64,000 bases of DNA. Origin: Lantana camara (lineage: Eukaryota; Streptophyta; Magnoliopsida; Lamiales; Verbenaceae). The number at the start of each line of letters is the position of its first letter. The first letter of the stretch is position 1. The stretch spans positions 61,795,501 through 61,859,500 of the forward strand of contig CM074863.1 in the NCBI GenBank assembly GCA_037501455.1, given 5' to 3'. Below are positions 34,701-47,741 of the stretch, in pieces. Position numbers and translations under genes: made by a program. Under the pieces are notes generated by a model that saw only the letters and a program-made list of their open reading frames with translations, was not told the origin of the DNA and did no database searches.

Positions 34701-35856
34701 CAGGAGGTTTGTTAAGTCAGGACAATCTGTCTGGGAACGGACAGCAAATCTGTTCCCATTACATGTTTACAGGTCGCCTAGGGCTAGCTACCCGAAGTGA
34801 CAACCGGTGGAGGATGGTGCATGTTTGTATGTGTTGGTAAGAGTTGTTGTTGACCCTGGTCCAATAGTCTACTGTGTACGGAGTTGTTGTTGACCTTGGT
34901 CCAATGCTCTACTTTATGTGGGGTTATTGTTGATCCTGGTCCGATACTCTACTATACGTGGAATTATTGTTGATCCTGGTCCGATGCTCAACCAAATCAT
35001 GTTTTCTGGAGTAAGGATGGAGGAGCCTAGCTTGCGGGCAAAATTCTGTTTCATAAAGGATGGTTCATATCTGGAAAAGTTCACTTTACCCTTATCCCGT
35101 TTTATGAAAGAACTATGAACCATCAACAGCATATGTGTGCGCGTGTGATAGCATTCATGAAAATGTTTTATAACGTGCATTCTTTACAGCATCACATTCA
35201 AAGAGTTTTATCAACCGAACTTATTTCGAGTTCTTCTTCAAAGCATTGCATTTAACAGTTTCAAACGTTACTTCAAGTTCTTTAATTCAGTACTTTCTTT
35301 AAAGTATTCCCTCACTTAGTCCTTTTGACTAATACCTCTCCCGTTTTCTTGCCTCGTGGTTTCAGGTCTTGCAGCCGCAGTCTAGAGGTATCTTGAAGCT
35401 CTAGATTGTCATTTTTGTTTCTGTCAGGACTTAGTATTACTTCCTTTTGTGTCCTGCATATGTTTTATGGCTGCATCACTTTATACTTTTGTATATGTTT
35501 CTGAATACTTGAGTATCTTTGTTATACTCTTTCTGCTACTCTGTTACCGATACATTGAACTCTGCTATATCGGTACCTATATGTTTATATGTTATATGTT
35601 CTGATATGCCGAGTCTCTCTTACACGATCAATATGTTCTTGCTTGTTACATGCCATCACGCACATGTTTTGAAAAGTTTTAAAATACTCTGATTTTCCGC
35701 TGCATAGCCACATCGTTGTACATGTATAGTTCTGATAGACAGCCGTTCGCTGGAGTATTTCTTGAGTGATGGCTCACACCATTACTTGAGGGGTGCTTCA
35801 GTGCGGGGGTTGAGACGCCGCTCTCCTCTTGTTCTGGTACGGGCGGGGGCGTTACA
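31719..35856 (+). repeat. 3' LTR of A
   Basis: 4,138 bp, one C longer than the 5' LTR (C run near 32882-32890). It carries the same TATA box, middle exon 34146-34213, minisatellite, and an intact splice hairpin at 35316-35332. Confidence 0.93.
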
Positions 35857-36326
35857 CAGCTCCCATTCCCCGCTAAATCTCCTAGCGAGGGCCGGTATCA
35901 CCGTAGTTTGGTTGGGACTAGTATATGGGATCCCCGTCAGCCCTTGCTTCCTCGGTTAGCCACATATACTAAGTCCCGGGGCCCGTGAACATATCATATT
36001 TGCATACTCTCGCCAAAACATTTACTTTCATACTTAGGATACATATTATAAGAAAACATACCTTACCGTGCAACTTGGCATATGCTATACACGTACCTCT
36101 CCGTGTCATCCTAATCCGTAGCTAGCATGAAGACACACGGTTTGGAGCATAGCCTCGTTGCAAAACCATTTTTAAGCTTATATACGCTCATACATATAGT
36201 TCAGAAGAATTTACTCGATAACTTCATTTGAAAACCATATATATATAATCATTAGGTTTTTGGCCAAAGCTTTTCACATAAGGGTTGTAGGGTTTATTAC
36301 ATAGCTAAAACGAAAACCACCCTCAC

Positions 36327-36398
36327 TTGAACTGCGACGATAGAAGGATACGAATACCAAGTGCCTGAACGAACAAGATCTCTCCACCCTGGAGATAA
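36327..36398 (-). other. Middle exon of B copy 1 with damaged splice sites
   Basis: Compared with B copies 2 and 3, the minus-strand acceptor reads ACAA where they read ACAG, and the donor reads TCAA|GTGAGG where they read TCAG|GTGAGG. Both are G-to-A changes on the sense strand. Confidence 0.5.
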
Positions 36399-36806
36399 TT
36401 GTACAAAAGACAACATGACGTGTTTGTGAGACTCGAGACTCCAATGAACCATATATGACGCTCGGCAATGAAGTGAATATGACATGAATGCATAAATGAT
36501 CATATTATACCAATAAAATGTTCATGTGCACGATTAAGAAATTTAAAACATATAATCAAATCATTCATTCATATGTTTCATTCAATTTCATAAATTCATA
36601 ATATTCATAAATTCATAATGCATATCAATTAATCTAAAATCCAATTAATAAGCATAACACATATTATTCAAATTCACATTTAGGAATAAAATAAATAAAA
36701 CGTTCAATCAAAAGTCAGTAGAATAAATACGCGAAATAGAATTCAATTAATTTCAATAATTATATTAAATCAAATAATATTTAAAATATATAATAAATAT
36801 ATATAA

Positions 36807-36843
<37 letters not shown>

Positions 36844-36925
36844 TATATATCATAATATACAATATATATAATATATACATATATACACGTACACACACAC
36901 ATGCACATGCATGCATAACTACATA

Positions 36926-36982
<57 letters not shown>

Positions 36983-37193
36983 CCATGCATGCAATATATA
37001 GAAACTACATGCATACAATATATATATACTATATATTACCTACATACACATGCAAATACAAACACAAATACATGCACACACCACACCACTCCCATGCAGG
37101 CACACAACACACACACTGCACAAACACAACCCTGCATAACATTTACAGCAGCAGCAACAGACCCAGAAACGCAGCAAGGATTCAAGCAAAACA

Positions 37194-37318
37194 GGGTGAC
37201 ACCCCCGTGTCACCCTCCAAACCTAGACCGAGACACCCCCGTGTCTCGGTATAGAAATCCCAGCCCACACTGCACCCCCGTTCCTCGCTGGAACGGGCAG
37301 AAATGGCACCCCCGTGCC
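37194..37318 (-). repeat. Four-base-loop hairpin array (B copy 1)
   Basis: GGGTGACAC/GTGTCACCC (37194-37215), ACCGAGACAC/GTGTCTCGGT (37227-37250) and GGCAC/GTGCC (37305-37318), all with a loop of four C on this strand (GGGG on the sense strand), plus CCCGTTCC/GGAACGGG (37277-37297). The second stem is identical to one in D's LTR. Other copies are at 44484-44608 and 62289-62413, with single changes that weaken some pairs. Confidence 0.85.
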
Positions 37319-39016
37319 TCGCCTGCGCAACCTTCCCTGTAACAGACAGCAACACGCAGAAACAGAGCAGTACTTCATGCGAGAAATGCAAGCAGCAAAG
37401 GCAGCTAAACAAGGTATAAAGATGCAGCAAAACTCAGTCACAACACACACCACAAATCCACAAACATGACAGCAAAACATGAAGGAAACGCAGCAATTTG
37501 ATAGCAAGAATTACAGCGTGAAAACAGGGCCAAGCCGCGGGAAAAACAGGTTATGCCTTCACTCAAATAATCTGACTCAATTCAAGTCCACAAAGCCATC
37601 AAATGTACAGCAAAACAACATGAAACCAACACCTAGTTCAGTTCCAAAAGTGATCAATCAAGACAACAACCGTACGTGGCCTTCAAGTGGAAATTTCTCA
37701 AAAGATCAGAAATGATATCTCATAAATATCTCAACAACCACGAAATCAAAGATCATAAATGATATGAGGAAGTCAAAACAATCAATCTCAAGCTTGGAAT
37801 CAATCAAAACCATTGAGAATCGAAGAAGATCAACATTTTGCCCAAAATCACTCCATTTTCGGAAAACCGCCCAGAAATGAAGAAACCATGCTCAAATTCA
37901 TGAATGAAAGTATGGAAATGATCAGAATTAAACATATAATACAACCCTTAACTTACCTTGATGATTGGATGAAGTTTGGAGGAGATTTGAGCTTGAATCT
38001 CATGGCAAAGCTTGAGTTACGGGAGAGACTGGAGAGCAGAAAGTGTTTGAGATATTTTCAGTAGGTGGGGAGGGTTATCTCGGTTTGGGGGGTTAAGGAA
38101 TGAATAGAGGGTTGAGTTAGGGTTCCATAGCATTCAACCATAGTTAATTTGGTCAAGGTTTGAGCAAGATATGGTCATTATAATGCAACAAGGTCATTTT
38201 GGTCGCCGCCTCTTTTTTCGGTTGAATTTCGGAGGTTCAAATGATTTAGGAAAAATATAAGGCTAGGTTTACTAAACTCGAATTTTCGTTACGAGTTCAG
38301 CGGAGTTGACGGAACTCGAATCCGAGTTCCCGAGCTCAAGATATTAAATTCGGAACCAAGGGTACGCTAAGTGCTCATTAGCCCCCAATTTGGTTCCTCA
38401 ACTCAAATTAAATCCGTTAACATAACAAATGAATTCGAAAATGTAAACCGAGCATAAAATCATGTCCATAACACATATATTTACGACATATTACAAATTC
38501 GTGGCATTTCAATATCATTTCATACAAGAATGAAGCACAAAATAAACGAACAAACTCATACATGCAATTCATGCATAAATACATAAAAATTTCATGCATA
38601 AAATATTAATTCCCATGCAAATGAAATAAAATTCATGCAGAAATCATTCCCATGCAAAAATTATAATTTCCCATGCATAAATATAATTTTCATGCAATAA
38701 TTATAATTCAACGTACATATATATATATATATATAAATAATTAATTAAACCATGATTAATTAACATAACATATAATTAGCATACTCATTAAATTAATAAT
38801 AATATAATTAAACATATATATATATATATATATATGATACGAAATATATATTTAAAATTTATAATATTAAAATAAGTTAATATAATATAATATAATATAA
38901 TAAACTAATAACAATTATAATAAAGTTAAATATAAAACACGTAAAAACAATTAATTCGCGCAATTTGGTAAACACATACGTCACATTATTTAAAACTGAA
39001 AAACTGGGGCGTTACA

Positions 39017-39030
39017 ATCTCTCCCCCTTA
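39017..39030 (-). promoter_or_regulatory. Polypurine tract of B, unit 1
   Basis: Minus-strand TAAGGGGGAGAGAT directly before the LTR start TGTAACGCC at 39016. It sets the element's orientation. The unit 2 copy is 56775-56788. Confidence 0.85.
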
Positions 39031-39075
39031 AAAGGAATCCGTCCTCGGATTCAAAGTACGCTTGAAATCCAACAA

Positions 39076-39264
39076 TGAGAGATTCCCCGTCTCTCACAAG
39101 CAACAAGGAGAGAGCCCCGTCTCTCGAGCAGCAATGAGAGAACCCCGTCTCCCCAACAACAATGAGAGAACCCCGTCTCTCGCGAGCAAAGAGAGTACCC
39201 CGTCTCTCAAACAAAAATAAGAGAATCCCCGTCTCTTAGAAACAACGAGAGCACCCCGTCTCTC
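39076..39264 (-). repeat. GAGAGACGGGG hairpin array, B unit 1
   Basis: Seven hairpins spaced about 26-31 bp. Plus-strand arms: TGAGAGA/TCTCTCA (39076), GAGAGA/TCTCTC (39108), GAGA/TCTC (39138), GAGAGA/TCTCTC (39164), GAGAG/CTCTC (39191), TAAGAGA/TCTCTTA (39218) and GAGAG/CTCTC (39247). The loop contains CCCCG, which is CGGGG on the element's sense strand. It lies 60 bases upstream of the 3' LTR in sense orientation. Confidence 0.85.
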
Positions 39265-42229
39265 AAACAAAATAAATAAATCAAGGAAGTCTCCAATACT
39301 CCCAAGCAACACACGCAAAATCCAGTTCAAAATCACACAAGCCACCCCAAGGCAAGTAACAGATATCATCCACGTTAATCATCAATTACTTCACGTAGTT
39401 TAACTTGATAAGAAAATAAAGCACCTAACAAAGAAATTAATAAATTGAATTTGCATGAATGTATGCTTCATGAATGCTATAAATACCGTTCACCGTAGGT
39501 CACGAAGTTTTAAAATTGTGAGTTGTCGTTGTTCAGTGTATCATCTGTCCAGAAGATAGATTCAGTGCTTAGTTTGTCTTTAACCTCTTCAGGATACCCC
39601 GATGAAGCAATTAATGAATCCTTCAGGGATTATACTTCTTAGATCCCTTCTGCCTGGTACTGCTCCCAGTCTCCATCATTCCTCTTAATCCTCATTGAGC
39701 CAACTCTTTTTAATTAACCGAATTTGACTTCTCGAATACCCTTAGACCATCCGTCTTGAAGTTAGGTCCATAACTACTATCTTACCCATATCGGAGCTTG
39801 AAATACCCTCGGGGATAACTACTCCTGACAACCCTGACGATTCAATCCCAACCTTGAGGTATTCTTCATTAGGATCTACCTTAACACGAATCCTTTTCTA
39901 TCTTCCGTTCATATTATCCATTCATTCTTTTTAACCCCTTTAAGGTTGTATTCTGCATCTGACCCTACATTTCTTGGATCAAAGACAGAATGTTCTTGAT
40001 GCGTTTTGAAGTTTGATGTAAATCCTCCAATGATCATCTTTTCCGGTTTGGTTCCTTCTTAGATTTCCTTCCGAAGTAACGTGGGACTAACCGAAGACTT
40101 GATAATATTGTCATTATTGAACCCCCTTTCATACCCTATTGGATTACTCGTGATCGCCATCATTCCATCATATGCCAACTTGATTCGACACTCTCTCTTG
40201 TCAATTCTGACTTAGGAGTTTCCAGAAGCTCCCTTATAATTCTGTTATCCCCAGATCCATGTTCTATACATAGGAATATTCTCCAAGCCATTTCCGTTAT
40301 ACCTAATGAGGGACTCCAACCCTAATTGAATAACTTAACTCTCCACTTAACAATTTAACTATTCAAGCCGTCTTGTTTATTTCTGATCATCACTAATAAG
40401 ACTCCCATGTCTTCCTTAATTTGCAATTTCGCTATTCTTACTGAAATATTTCTTCGAGCACCCTTTCAATCGTCCAATTTGTTCCTCGGTCGTGCTCTCC
40501 CCCTTAAATTTCTGTTGTCCCGGGTTGAACTCCATCGATTCTTCTTTTATCGAAACTCTTGATGAGTAAATCCCATTAGGTGGAGTTTAACTGATATAGA
40601 AATCAAAGATTTGGCCTTTCAACTCCTTCCCTAGTTCTCTTGATGTCCGAAACTCCTTTCTTAATCTTGTCCGGAACTCTAGTCTCACTTCTCCTCCTGA
40701 ATTCTTGTTTCCGTTAACCTATCCCTTAATAGAAGTTCTTATTTCCGAAATTCACCTTCCTTCTAATGTCATCCTATTATTTCTCTTCCTCATAACTCAG
40801 ATGCAGCTCGATTGAACTGATACTTGATAGTTGAGACGAAAGGACTTCCTATCAAGTAAACACTAAAATGCATGTTGGGTTAAAATGACAATGCATGGGT
40901 CACGTTTACATCACGCAGTTATACAACACATTAGCGTAACAAAACCAATTAGAAATGCACGGATAAACATAAGGTGAAAAGAATAAACAATTAATGCAAA
41001 ATATGATGCACATGCTATGAATGTTTTAGAACCTGTCACCAAGGTGGTAAGCTATTATATCGGTAGCTTTTCCTCGTTCCTCCAATCCCGAGGTTACTTT
41101 GACTGGGTGATTATCCCTTGCCTTTCCCACGGTCTTCAAGTTTTCCATGAGTCTTTTTGCATCACTTGTATCTTCCACTATCCGAGATTGCAATTCCTTA
41201 ATCCTTAATTCTTCCACGTCCACAGAGTTAGTATCCAAACTTATTCTCGAAATTCGACCTTTACTTCCAATCATCACCTCAATCAAGAATTCCGCGCTTA
41301 TCCTTTGTGGATTTAATTCACCTCCAATTGCTTATATTTGAGCGCATGATTTCCTTTCTTTACCGTTTCCATTTGTTGCTCCATATCTTCCAATTCACTT
41401 CACAACATGACAATTCAGCTTGGATTTGGGAAAGCGAACTCAAATCCTGTTCTCAATATCACCATCTTCCCTCAACTTGTTTTTACCCAAATGCTTGCCT
41501 TCTAAAACCCGACTTCTAATCACTGGGCTTAGCTCGAAGTCTTTCTTTGTAGACCCTTGATGCATAACCTCTACCGGACCCCGGTTATCTCTACTCCTCT
41601 TAATTACTAGTACCTCTTCCATGATCCAAATCCGGGACCCATATATCTTCAAGGTTTTGTTCCCTTCATTCCTTAGGTTGCAAGATCCTGTTGAATCCAA
41701 TTAATGCACTTCAAGTAGTGGATTCACATAAGTTATTCTTCTGAGTCACAACCATCCCTTGATTAACTCCTATTCCTATTCCCCCAAATGTTCCTCTGCC
41801 ATCGCATCGCCAAGGTCGAACCTCCCATTCTAAATCCTAACCGTTAATTGCAACTTAGTCTGTAAAGCCACGCGGTTAGCATTCTCCACATTCCTCCTCG
41901 GGCATCCTTCCTATCTTCCATGCCTCCGAAGGAATTTGCAATAGGTTGTTGTGATCATAAAATTTGGCCGTGGTTTGATATCATCTTTATAACCTGGAAA
42001 CCATAACTCATTTCAAAAATGGATGCATGCGATTAGTGCATGCTCATGGCACATATTCAATACGAAAGATAAGAATCCATATAAAATGCAACAAGTAATT
42101 CAACAAAATTCTTAAGGAAACCAAATTCCATATTCAAGATCGATGCAATGCACACAATATCACATAGTCCTATGCCGTTCGACTTAGACTGACTTCGACA
42201 CGACTCAAGAACACCGGTTTTGCAACCGG

Positions 42230-42241
42230 GCTCTGATACCA
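42230..42241 (-). promoter_or_regulatory. Primer-binding site of B, unit 1
   Basis: Minus-strand TGGTATCAGAGC, eight bases (TCCTTAAG) after the LTR, the same spacer as in element C. It overlaps a hairpin in which GAGC pairs with GTTC and CCGGTT with AACCGG. Unit 2's site is 59988-59999. Confidence 0.92.
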
Positions 42242-43127
42242 CTTAAGGATGTAGCACCCCGCACGTGAGGCACCACATCCCCCGCACTATGGCTCAACAC
42301 AAGTAACGAAACAGTAAATCCGCCCCCGTATCAAACCATAGCGAACGGGAGACAACATAAAAAAAAACCTTCCTAAGCCAGGCGGAACTAGACCCTGCAA
42401 TGATAATCAATCAACAAAATATAATGCATCAACATACTCAATTCAAACATACAAATCATAAGTATAATTGGGCACTTCAGGCCTCTTTTAAAATTATAGC
42501 AAATCTCAGTAAACCCAATTTCATATAAATACATAGGTATCCAATGTCACGATATAACTGAAATGAATTATACATAATTCCAATATAGATGCGAATGCAG
42601 AGACTCTCCTAGCCTAACTCGACCCACTTACAGACTCCAAACACCTCCGCCTAGCTCGAAACTCCAAAATCAAACCTACACACTAAAAAGTTGGGGAGGG
42701 AGAGGGTCAGTCTCTAGAAGACTGAGTGAGCAGGAGCGATATACATATATAAAAACATGCACATGCGAGTCATAAATTCCGAACAAGGTTTTGGTTGCGA
42801 TTAGTTCCCAAAAAGGGCAAGAGGAAGGTTAATCAATGCTCGGATTTTATGACTAATCATATTAATTCATTACATTCATAAATCATACATAAATATAAGG
42901 CTCGGCGAGTGAGCGTGCACAATCTCCAACCAAACTCCGACCGTGTACGACAAATATCATTAATATGTTAATTAGGTGTTCATGCGATATATCATAATAC
43001 ATGCAGACCATATATCATAAATCATAATCATTTGGGCAATCCGTGTCCCGGCCTTCCCGTACGGTGCATAATCATAACATATATATAAGAAAAGGCGTAA
43101 ATCATAACCAACATTCTTCCTCCGGGT

Positions 43128-43156
43128 GGTGGACGGGTTAGCAAGACCCGACCACC
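43128..43156 (-). repeat. 11-bp-arm hairpin in B LTR copy 2
   Basis: GGTGGACGGGT pairs with ACCCGACCACC apart from one A-A mismatch, with a 7-base loop. It is also at 60886-60914. Copy 1 lacks it because of a 59-bp deletion. Confidence 0.8.
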
Positions 43157-43670
43157 TCAGACATAGGCCAATGGGGTTTCATGACTCCCCCAAAGACACT
43201 CAGCTCCCATTCCCCGCTAAATCTCCTAGCGAGGGCCGGTATCACCGTAGTTTGGTTGGGACTAGTATATGGGATCCCCGTCAGCCCTTGCTTCCTCGGT
43301 TAGCCACATATACTAAGTCCCGGGGCCCGTGAACATATCATATTTGCATACTCTCGCCAAAACATTTACTTTCATACTTAGGATACATATTATAAGAAAA
43401 CATACCTTACCGTGCAACTTGGCATATGCTATACACGTACCTCTCCGTGTCATCCTAATCCGTAGCTAGCATGAAGACACACGGTTTGGAGCATAGCCTC
43501 GTTGCAAAACCATTTTTAAGCTTATATACGCTCATACATATAGTTCAGAAGAATTTACTCGATAACTTCATTTGAAAACCATATATATATAATCATTAGG
43601 TTTTTGGCCAAAGCTTTTCACATAAGGGTTGTAGGGTTTATTACATAGCTAAAACGAAAACCACCCTCAC

Positions 43671-43742
43671 CTGAACTGCGACGATACAAGGATACGAATA
43701 CCAAGTGCCTGAACGAACAAGATCTCTCCACCCTGGAGATAA
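43671..43742 (-). other. Predicted LTR middle exon (B copy 2)
   Basis: 72 bp. Minus strand: TTGTACAG| at the start and TTCAG|GTGAGG at the end. The start contains TCTCCAGGGTGGAGA, a hairpin also found at the start of C's middle exon. The copy 3 equivalent is 61429-61500. Confidence 0.5.
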
Positions 43743-45096
43743 CTGTACAAAAGACAACATGACGTGTTTGTGAGACTCGAGACTCCAATGAACCATATAT
43801 GACGCTCGGCAATGAAGTGAATATGACATGAATGCATAAATGATCATATTATACCAATAAAATGTTCATGTGCACGATTAAGAAATTTAAAACATATAAT
43901 CAAATCATTCATTCATATGTTTCATTCAATTTCATAAATTCATAATATTCATAAATTCATAATGCATATCAATTAATCTAAAATCCAATTAATAAGCATA
44001 ACACATATTATTCAAATTCACATTTAGGAATAAAATAAATAAAACGTTCAATCAAAAGTCAGTAGAATAAATACGCGAAATAGAATTCAATTAATTTCAA
44101 TAATTATATTAAATCAAATAATATTTAAAATATATAATAAATATATATAAGAATATATATATATATATATTCATATATATCATAATATACAATATATATA
44201 ATATATACATATATACACGTACACACACACGTGCACATGCATGCATAACTACATAAATATTATATATATACCCCATGCATGCAATATATAGAAACTACAT
44301 GCATACAATATATATATACTATATATTACCTACATACACATGCAAATACAAACACAAATACATGCACACACCACACCACTCCCATGCAGGCACACAACAC
44401 ACACACTGCACAAACACAACCCTGCATAACATTTACAGCAGCAGCAACAGACCCAGAAACGCAGCAAGGATTCAAGCAAAACAGGGTGACACCCCCGTGT
44501 CACCCTCCAAACCTAGACCGAGACACCCCCATGTCTCGGTATAGAAATGCCAGCCCACACTGCACCCCCGTTCCTCGCTGGAACGGGCAGAAATAGCACC
44601 CCCGTGCCTCGCCTGCGCAACCTTCCCTGTAACAGACAGCAACACGCAGAAATAGAGCAGTACTTCATGCGAGAAATGCAAGCAGCAAAGGCAGCTAAAC
44701 AAGGTATAAAGATGCAGCAAAACTCAGTCACAACACACACCACAAATCCACAAACATAACAGCAAAACATGAAGGAAACGCAACAATTTGACAGCAAGAA
44801 TTACAGCGTGAAAACAGGGCCAAGCCGCGGGAAAAACAGGGTATGCCTTCACTCAAATAATCTGACTCAATTCAAGTCCACAAAGCCATCAAATGTACAG
44901 AAAAACAACATGAAACCAACACCTAATTCAGTTCCAAAAGTGATCAATCAAGACAACAACCGTACGTGGCCTTCAAGTGGAAATTTCTCAAAAGATCAGA
45001 AATGATATCTCATAAATATCTCAACAACCACGAAATCAAAGATCATAAATGATATGAGGAAGTCAAAACAATCAATCTCAAGCTTGGAATCAATCA

Positions 45097-45101
45097 AAAC
45101 C
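45097..45101. repeat. Target-site duplication of C (AAACC)
   Basis: Repeated at 55550-55554. B copies 1 and 3 show the uninterrupted sequence (near 37808 and 62904). Confidence 0.93.
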
Positions 45102-47741
45102 TGTAACACCCCGCATTTTCGGAGCAAGATACGATGTCGTTTTCGTACGATTAGAACATTATTTATTCAACCTTGCGCGTATTTGAGTTTCCTTATTCAC
45201 TTCTTAATTGTTTATTTAACTCTGCTTGTGCTTGAATTGCCTTATTTATGTTTTAATAGTTTAATTGACTCGATTTGCAAACTTATGTAAATATGCGGAC
45301 CTAATTGAAATAAGTGTTTAATACCTATTTGCTCTTTAATATGAATTATGTGGGCTAAATTATAATAACTGAACTTTGGATGTCAATTTCTAATTATGAG
45401 AAATTCCATTTAGGCTTAATTGAACACCACTTTAAATCTTTGGGGTACTTTTATAATTTCAAAAATTAAATTTGGACTTACTAATACTTTCTCTAAAACC
45501 CTGGGGATGCTTTTATAATTTCCTAATCTTTAACTGGGCTTAATCGATCTTATTGAAAACTATGTGAACTCAATCGCAGTACTTAAACTCTAGAGGGACC
45601 CTTGTGCAATTTCGGAAGAAAGGAATTCTTCTAATACACCGAGAACCCTAGCTGCTTTCCATTTCCTCCCTTCTTCCTTCGGTCTTCAACAAGCAGCGCA
45701 GCATCCCTCCTTCAGAGATCATCATCTCGCCGCCAACCACCTCTTCCGCCGGCGAGCTTTGGGCCGCCACCACCCTCCACTCTCCCCCACTCAACCTCTC
45801 TTCTTCGTCTCTATCTTTTTTCCCCTTCTCAGTCGCGCAGACTGATGATGCAAGCCGCAGCAGATTTCCGCCACCCCAGTCCACCACCGACTCGCCAGCC
45901 ATAGCCCCACCATCAGAAGTGAATCTGTCCGCGACCCATCACCACCATCTCCTTCGGCGTCTCCACCGCCGCCATCTCTTCGGCAAAGTGAGCTCCATTC
46001 TTTGGAAAACGATCACCGCCGCCTCCTCCTTCCACCCAACTTTGGAAAGAAGGCGGAACTTGCAGCACCACCAGACAGCCACCTTCGATCTATTCTCTTT
46101 CAGATCGGAGAGAAGAGACATCGAGAGCAACCCTCGCCTTTGTCCAGCTCCAGCAACTCCGGTCACCTACCTCAGATCCAGTCGAACCCCCTTCCTTTTC
46201 CGTCTCTTTCCATGCCCAAAATCAGATTAAGGCAGAAGCCTTTCACCACCTCACAGATGTGAACCTCCACCAGCTCCGACAGCCATGGATTCCAGCGAAA
46301 CTGCAGGAGAGGAAACCCCCAGATCTTCTTCAGCAATCGCGTTTCGTGCTGCCGCCCTTACTCGTCCAGATCTGAGCAGAATCGGAACCCCCCTTCCGTC
46401 GCCAGCAACCACCATTCAAACCGCCAACAGTTGACGAGCCACGACCGTCCACCACCGCAATAGCAGACGACAACCCCAACTCAGTTCTGCCAACCCTGCT
46501 TCGCCATCGTTCCGAGTTTTCCCCTTTTCCTTCTTTCCAGAAACGTGAGCCTCAACCTTCTTATTTGTGTACTGTAATTTCTGCATTTTATGGGATAATT
46601 TTACCAATAGATTTTGCGTTTTAGGATGAATTCAATCAACTTGCAGGTTAATTGTATAATGCTCGATTGTAATGGTTAATTATTTCATACTCAATTGTAA
46701 ACAATACAATAGTTTAATGATTTCAGTTATTGAGCCTAATTAAATGTGTAAGTTAAATAAAGGTCAATTGTGCAGCTGTAATTTGATTTAATTACTGAAT
46801 GAATTGAGTTGGTGTTGCTGAATTGCAAAGTTTGTTGGTTGTCATAAGCTAGTTCTGTAACCTGTGAATTTCTATGTGATACTGTGTGTGTGCGTGAGTG
46901 TTGTCATGTATATATATATATAAATTTGAGTATGTATATTGCTATGTGATGTGCATGTGGGAATTGTGATTTGAAAGTGGTGTTGAATGTGTGTGTACAA
47001 ACCGGGGTGTGTAATATATATATCTACATCAATATACATAAATGTGATAGCTGATCATACATGCTATATATATATATATATATATATTGATGGTTATGGT
47101 AGTCACAGGAAGTGTATTGATGAATTATAATTCTGAGGACTTAGGGTAAGTGTTCATATATACATATATTTTGCTATGGCTTGAGTTTTTGAAAACGCAA
47201 GTACATATTTTTGTAAATGAGAAATGTTAGACTTTATATTTGACGTTTGCTTGTGCGTGAGAATGATATGGCAGGAATTCTTGAAACTGAAACTTAATGT
47301 GAACTATAGCACATTTAATTAGACTTGAAATCGGTATCTCTAAGTGATTGCATTAATTGGGATCGTATAGCTTAATGTTCCTAAATGATTTATGTTTTAA
47401 ATAGAATTCTTGGTTTGTGAAATTAAGGGTGGTTGCAATATTAATGGTTGGGCTGTTTTGGATTCAAACTTGCAGTCTTATGATTAACTGTCTTTAATAG
47501 AATCAAGTAGTGACTTGAATGTTTCGATAAGTTAGATGCTACATCACTTATGTGATAATTGAATTGTATGTTTAATTGAAATGTGGGACTTTAATTGTGT
47601 ACATGAACACTTTCATATCATTCTTGTAATTTTTGTGTACATTTCATATTCCTCATATCAACTCATAACCATTGCCGTGCGTCTATGTGGTTCATGTCTG
47701 AGTCGTGTCTCATAAATACTTTGTGTTTCCTTTTCTGTCAG

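Larger units (their letters stand above)
21339..35856 (+). mobile_element. Element A: complete Ty3/gypsy chromovirus (Tekay-like)
   Basis: 14.5 kb with two LTRs (4,137 and 4,138 bp), primer-binding site, extra ORF, intact gag-pol, polypurine tract and a 5-bp duplication. By eye the LTRs differ at about six substitutions and one C insertion, so insertion is recent. Every catalytic motif expected of an autonomous element is present. The long LTRs, MPPRR Gag start and chromodomain-like C-terminus fit the Tekay clade. Lineage is inferred from motifs; a reverse transcriptase tree would settle it. Confidence 0.93.
20442..39016 (-). repeat. B LTR copy 1, split by element A
   Basis: The segments 20442-21338 and 35862-39016 make a 4.05-kb LTR, minus-strand start TGTAACGCCCCAG at 39016. 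It lacks 59 bp present in copies 2 and 3 (43110-43168). The predicted middle exon (36327-36398) has both splice sites changed. The intron-1 donor (minus strand CAAG|GTAAGT, exon end 37957) is intact. AT microsatellites fill 36815-36840 and 36936-36980. Confidence 0.85.
39017..42249 (-). mobile_element. B internal region, unit 1 (non-coding)
   Basis: 3.2 kb between polypurine tract and primer-binding site. The only minus-strand frames of note (41026-41286 and 41440-41700, 86 codons each) have no motif I recognise, and no zinc knuckle or pol motif is visible. The hairpin array at 39076-39264 is the most structured part. Unit 2 (56775-60007) has the same length and differs at scattered sites. 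Confidence 0.8.

Noticed and set aside
36770..37018. Tyrosine/isoleucine repeat frame
   Set aside because: It is a translation of AT microsatellites in a B LTR; its length varies between copies.
45648..46262. Proline/serine/arginine-rich frames on both strands
   Set aside because: Low-complexity C-rich LTR leader of C; duplicated at 52057-52671 by the LTR repeat.
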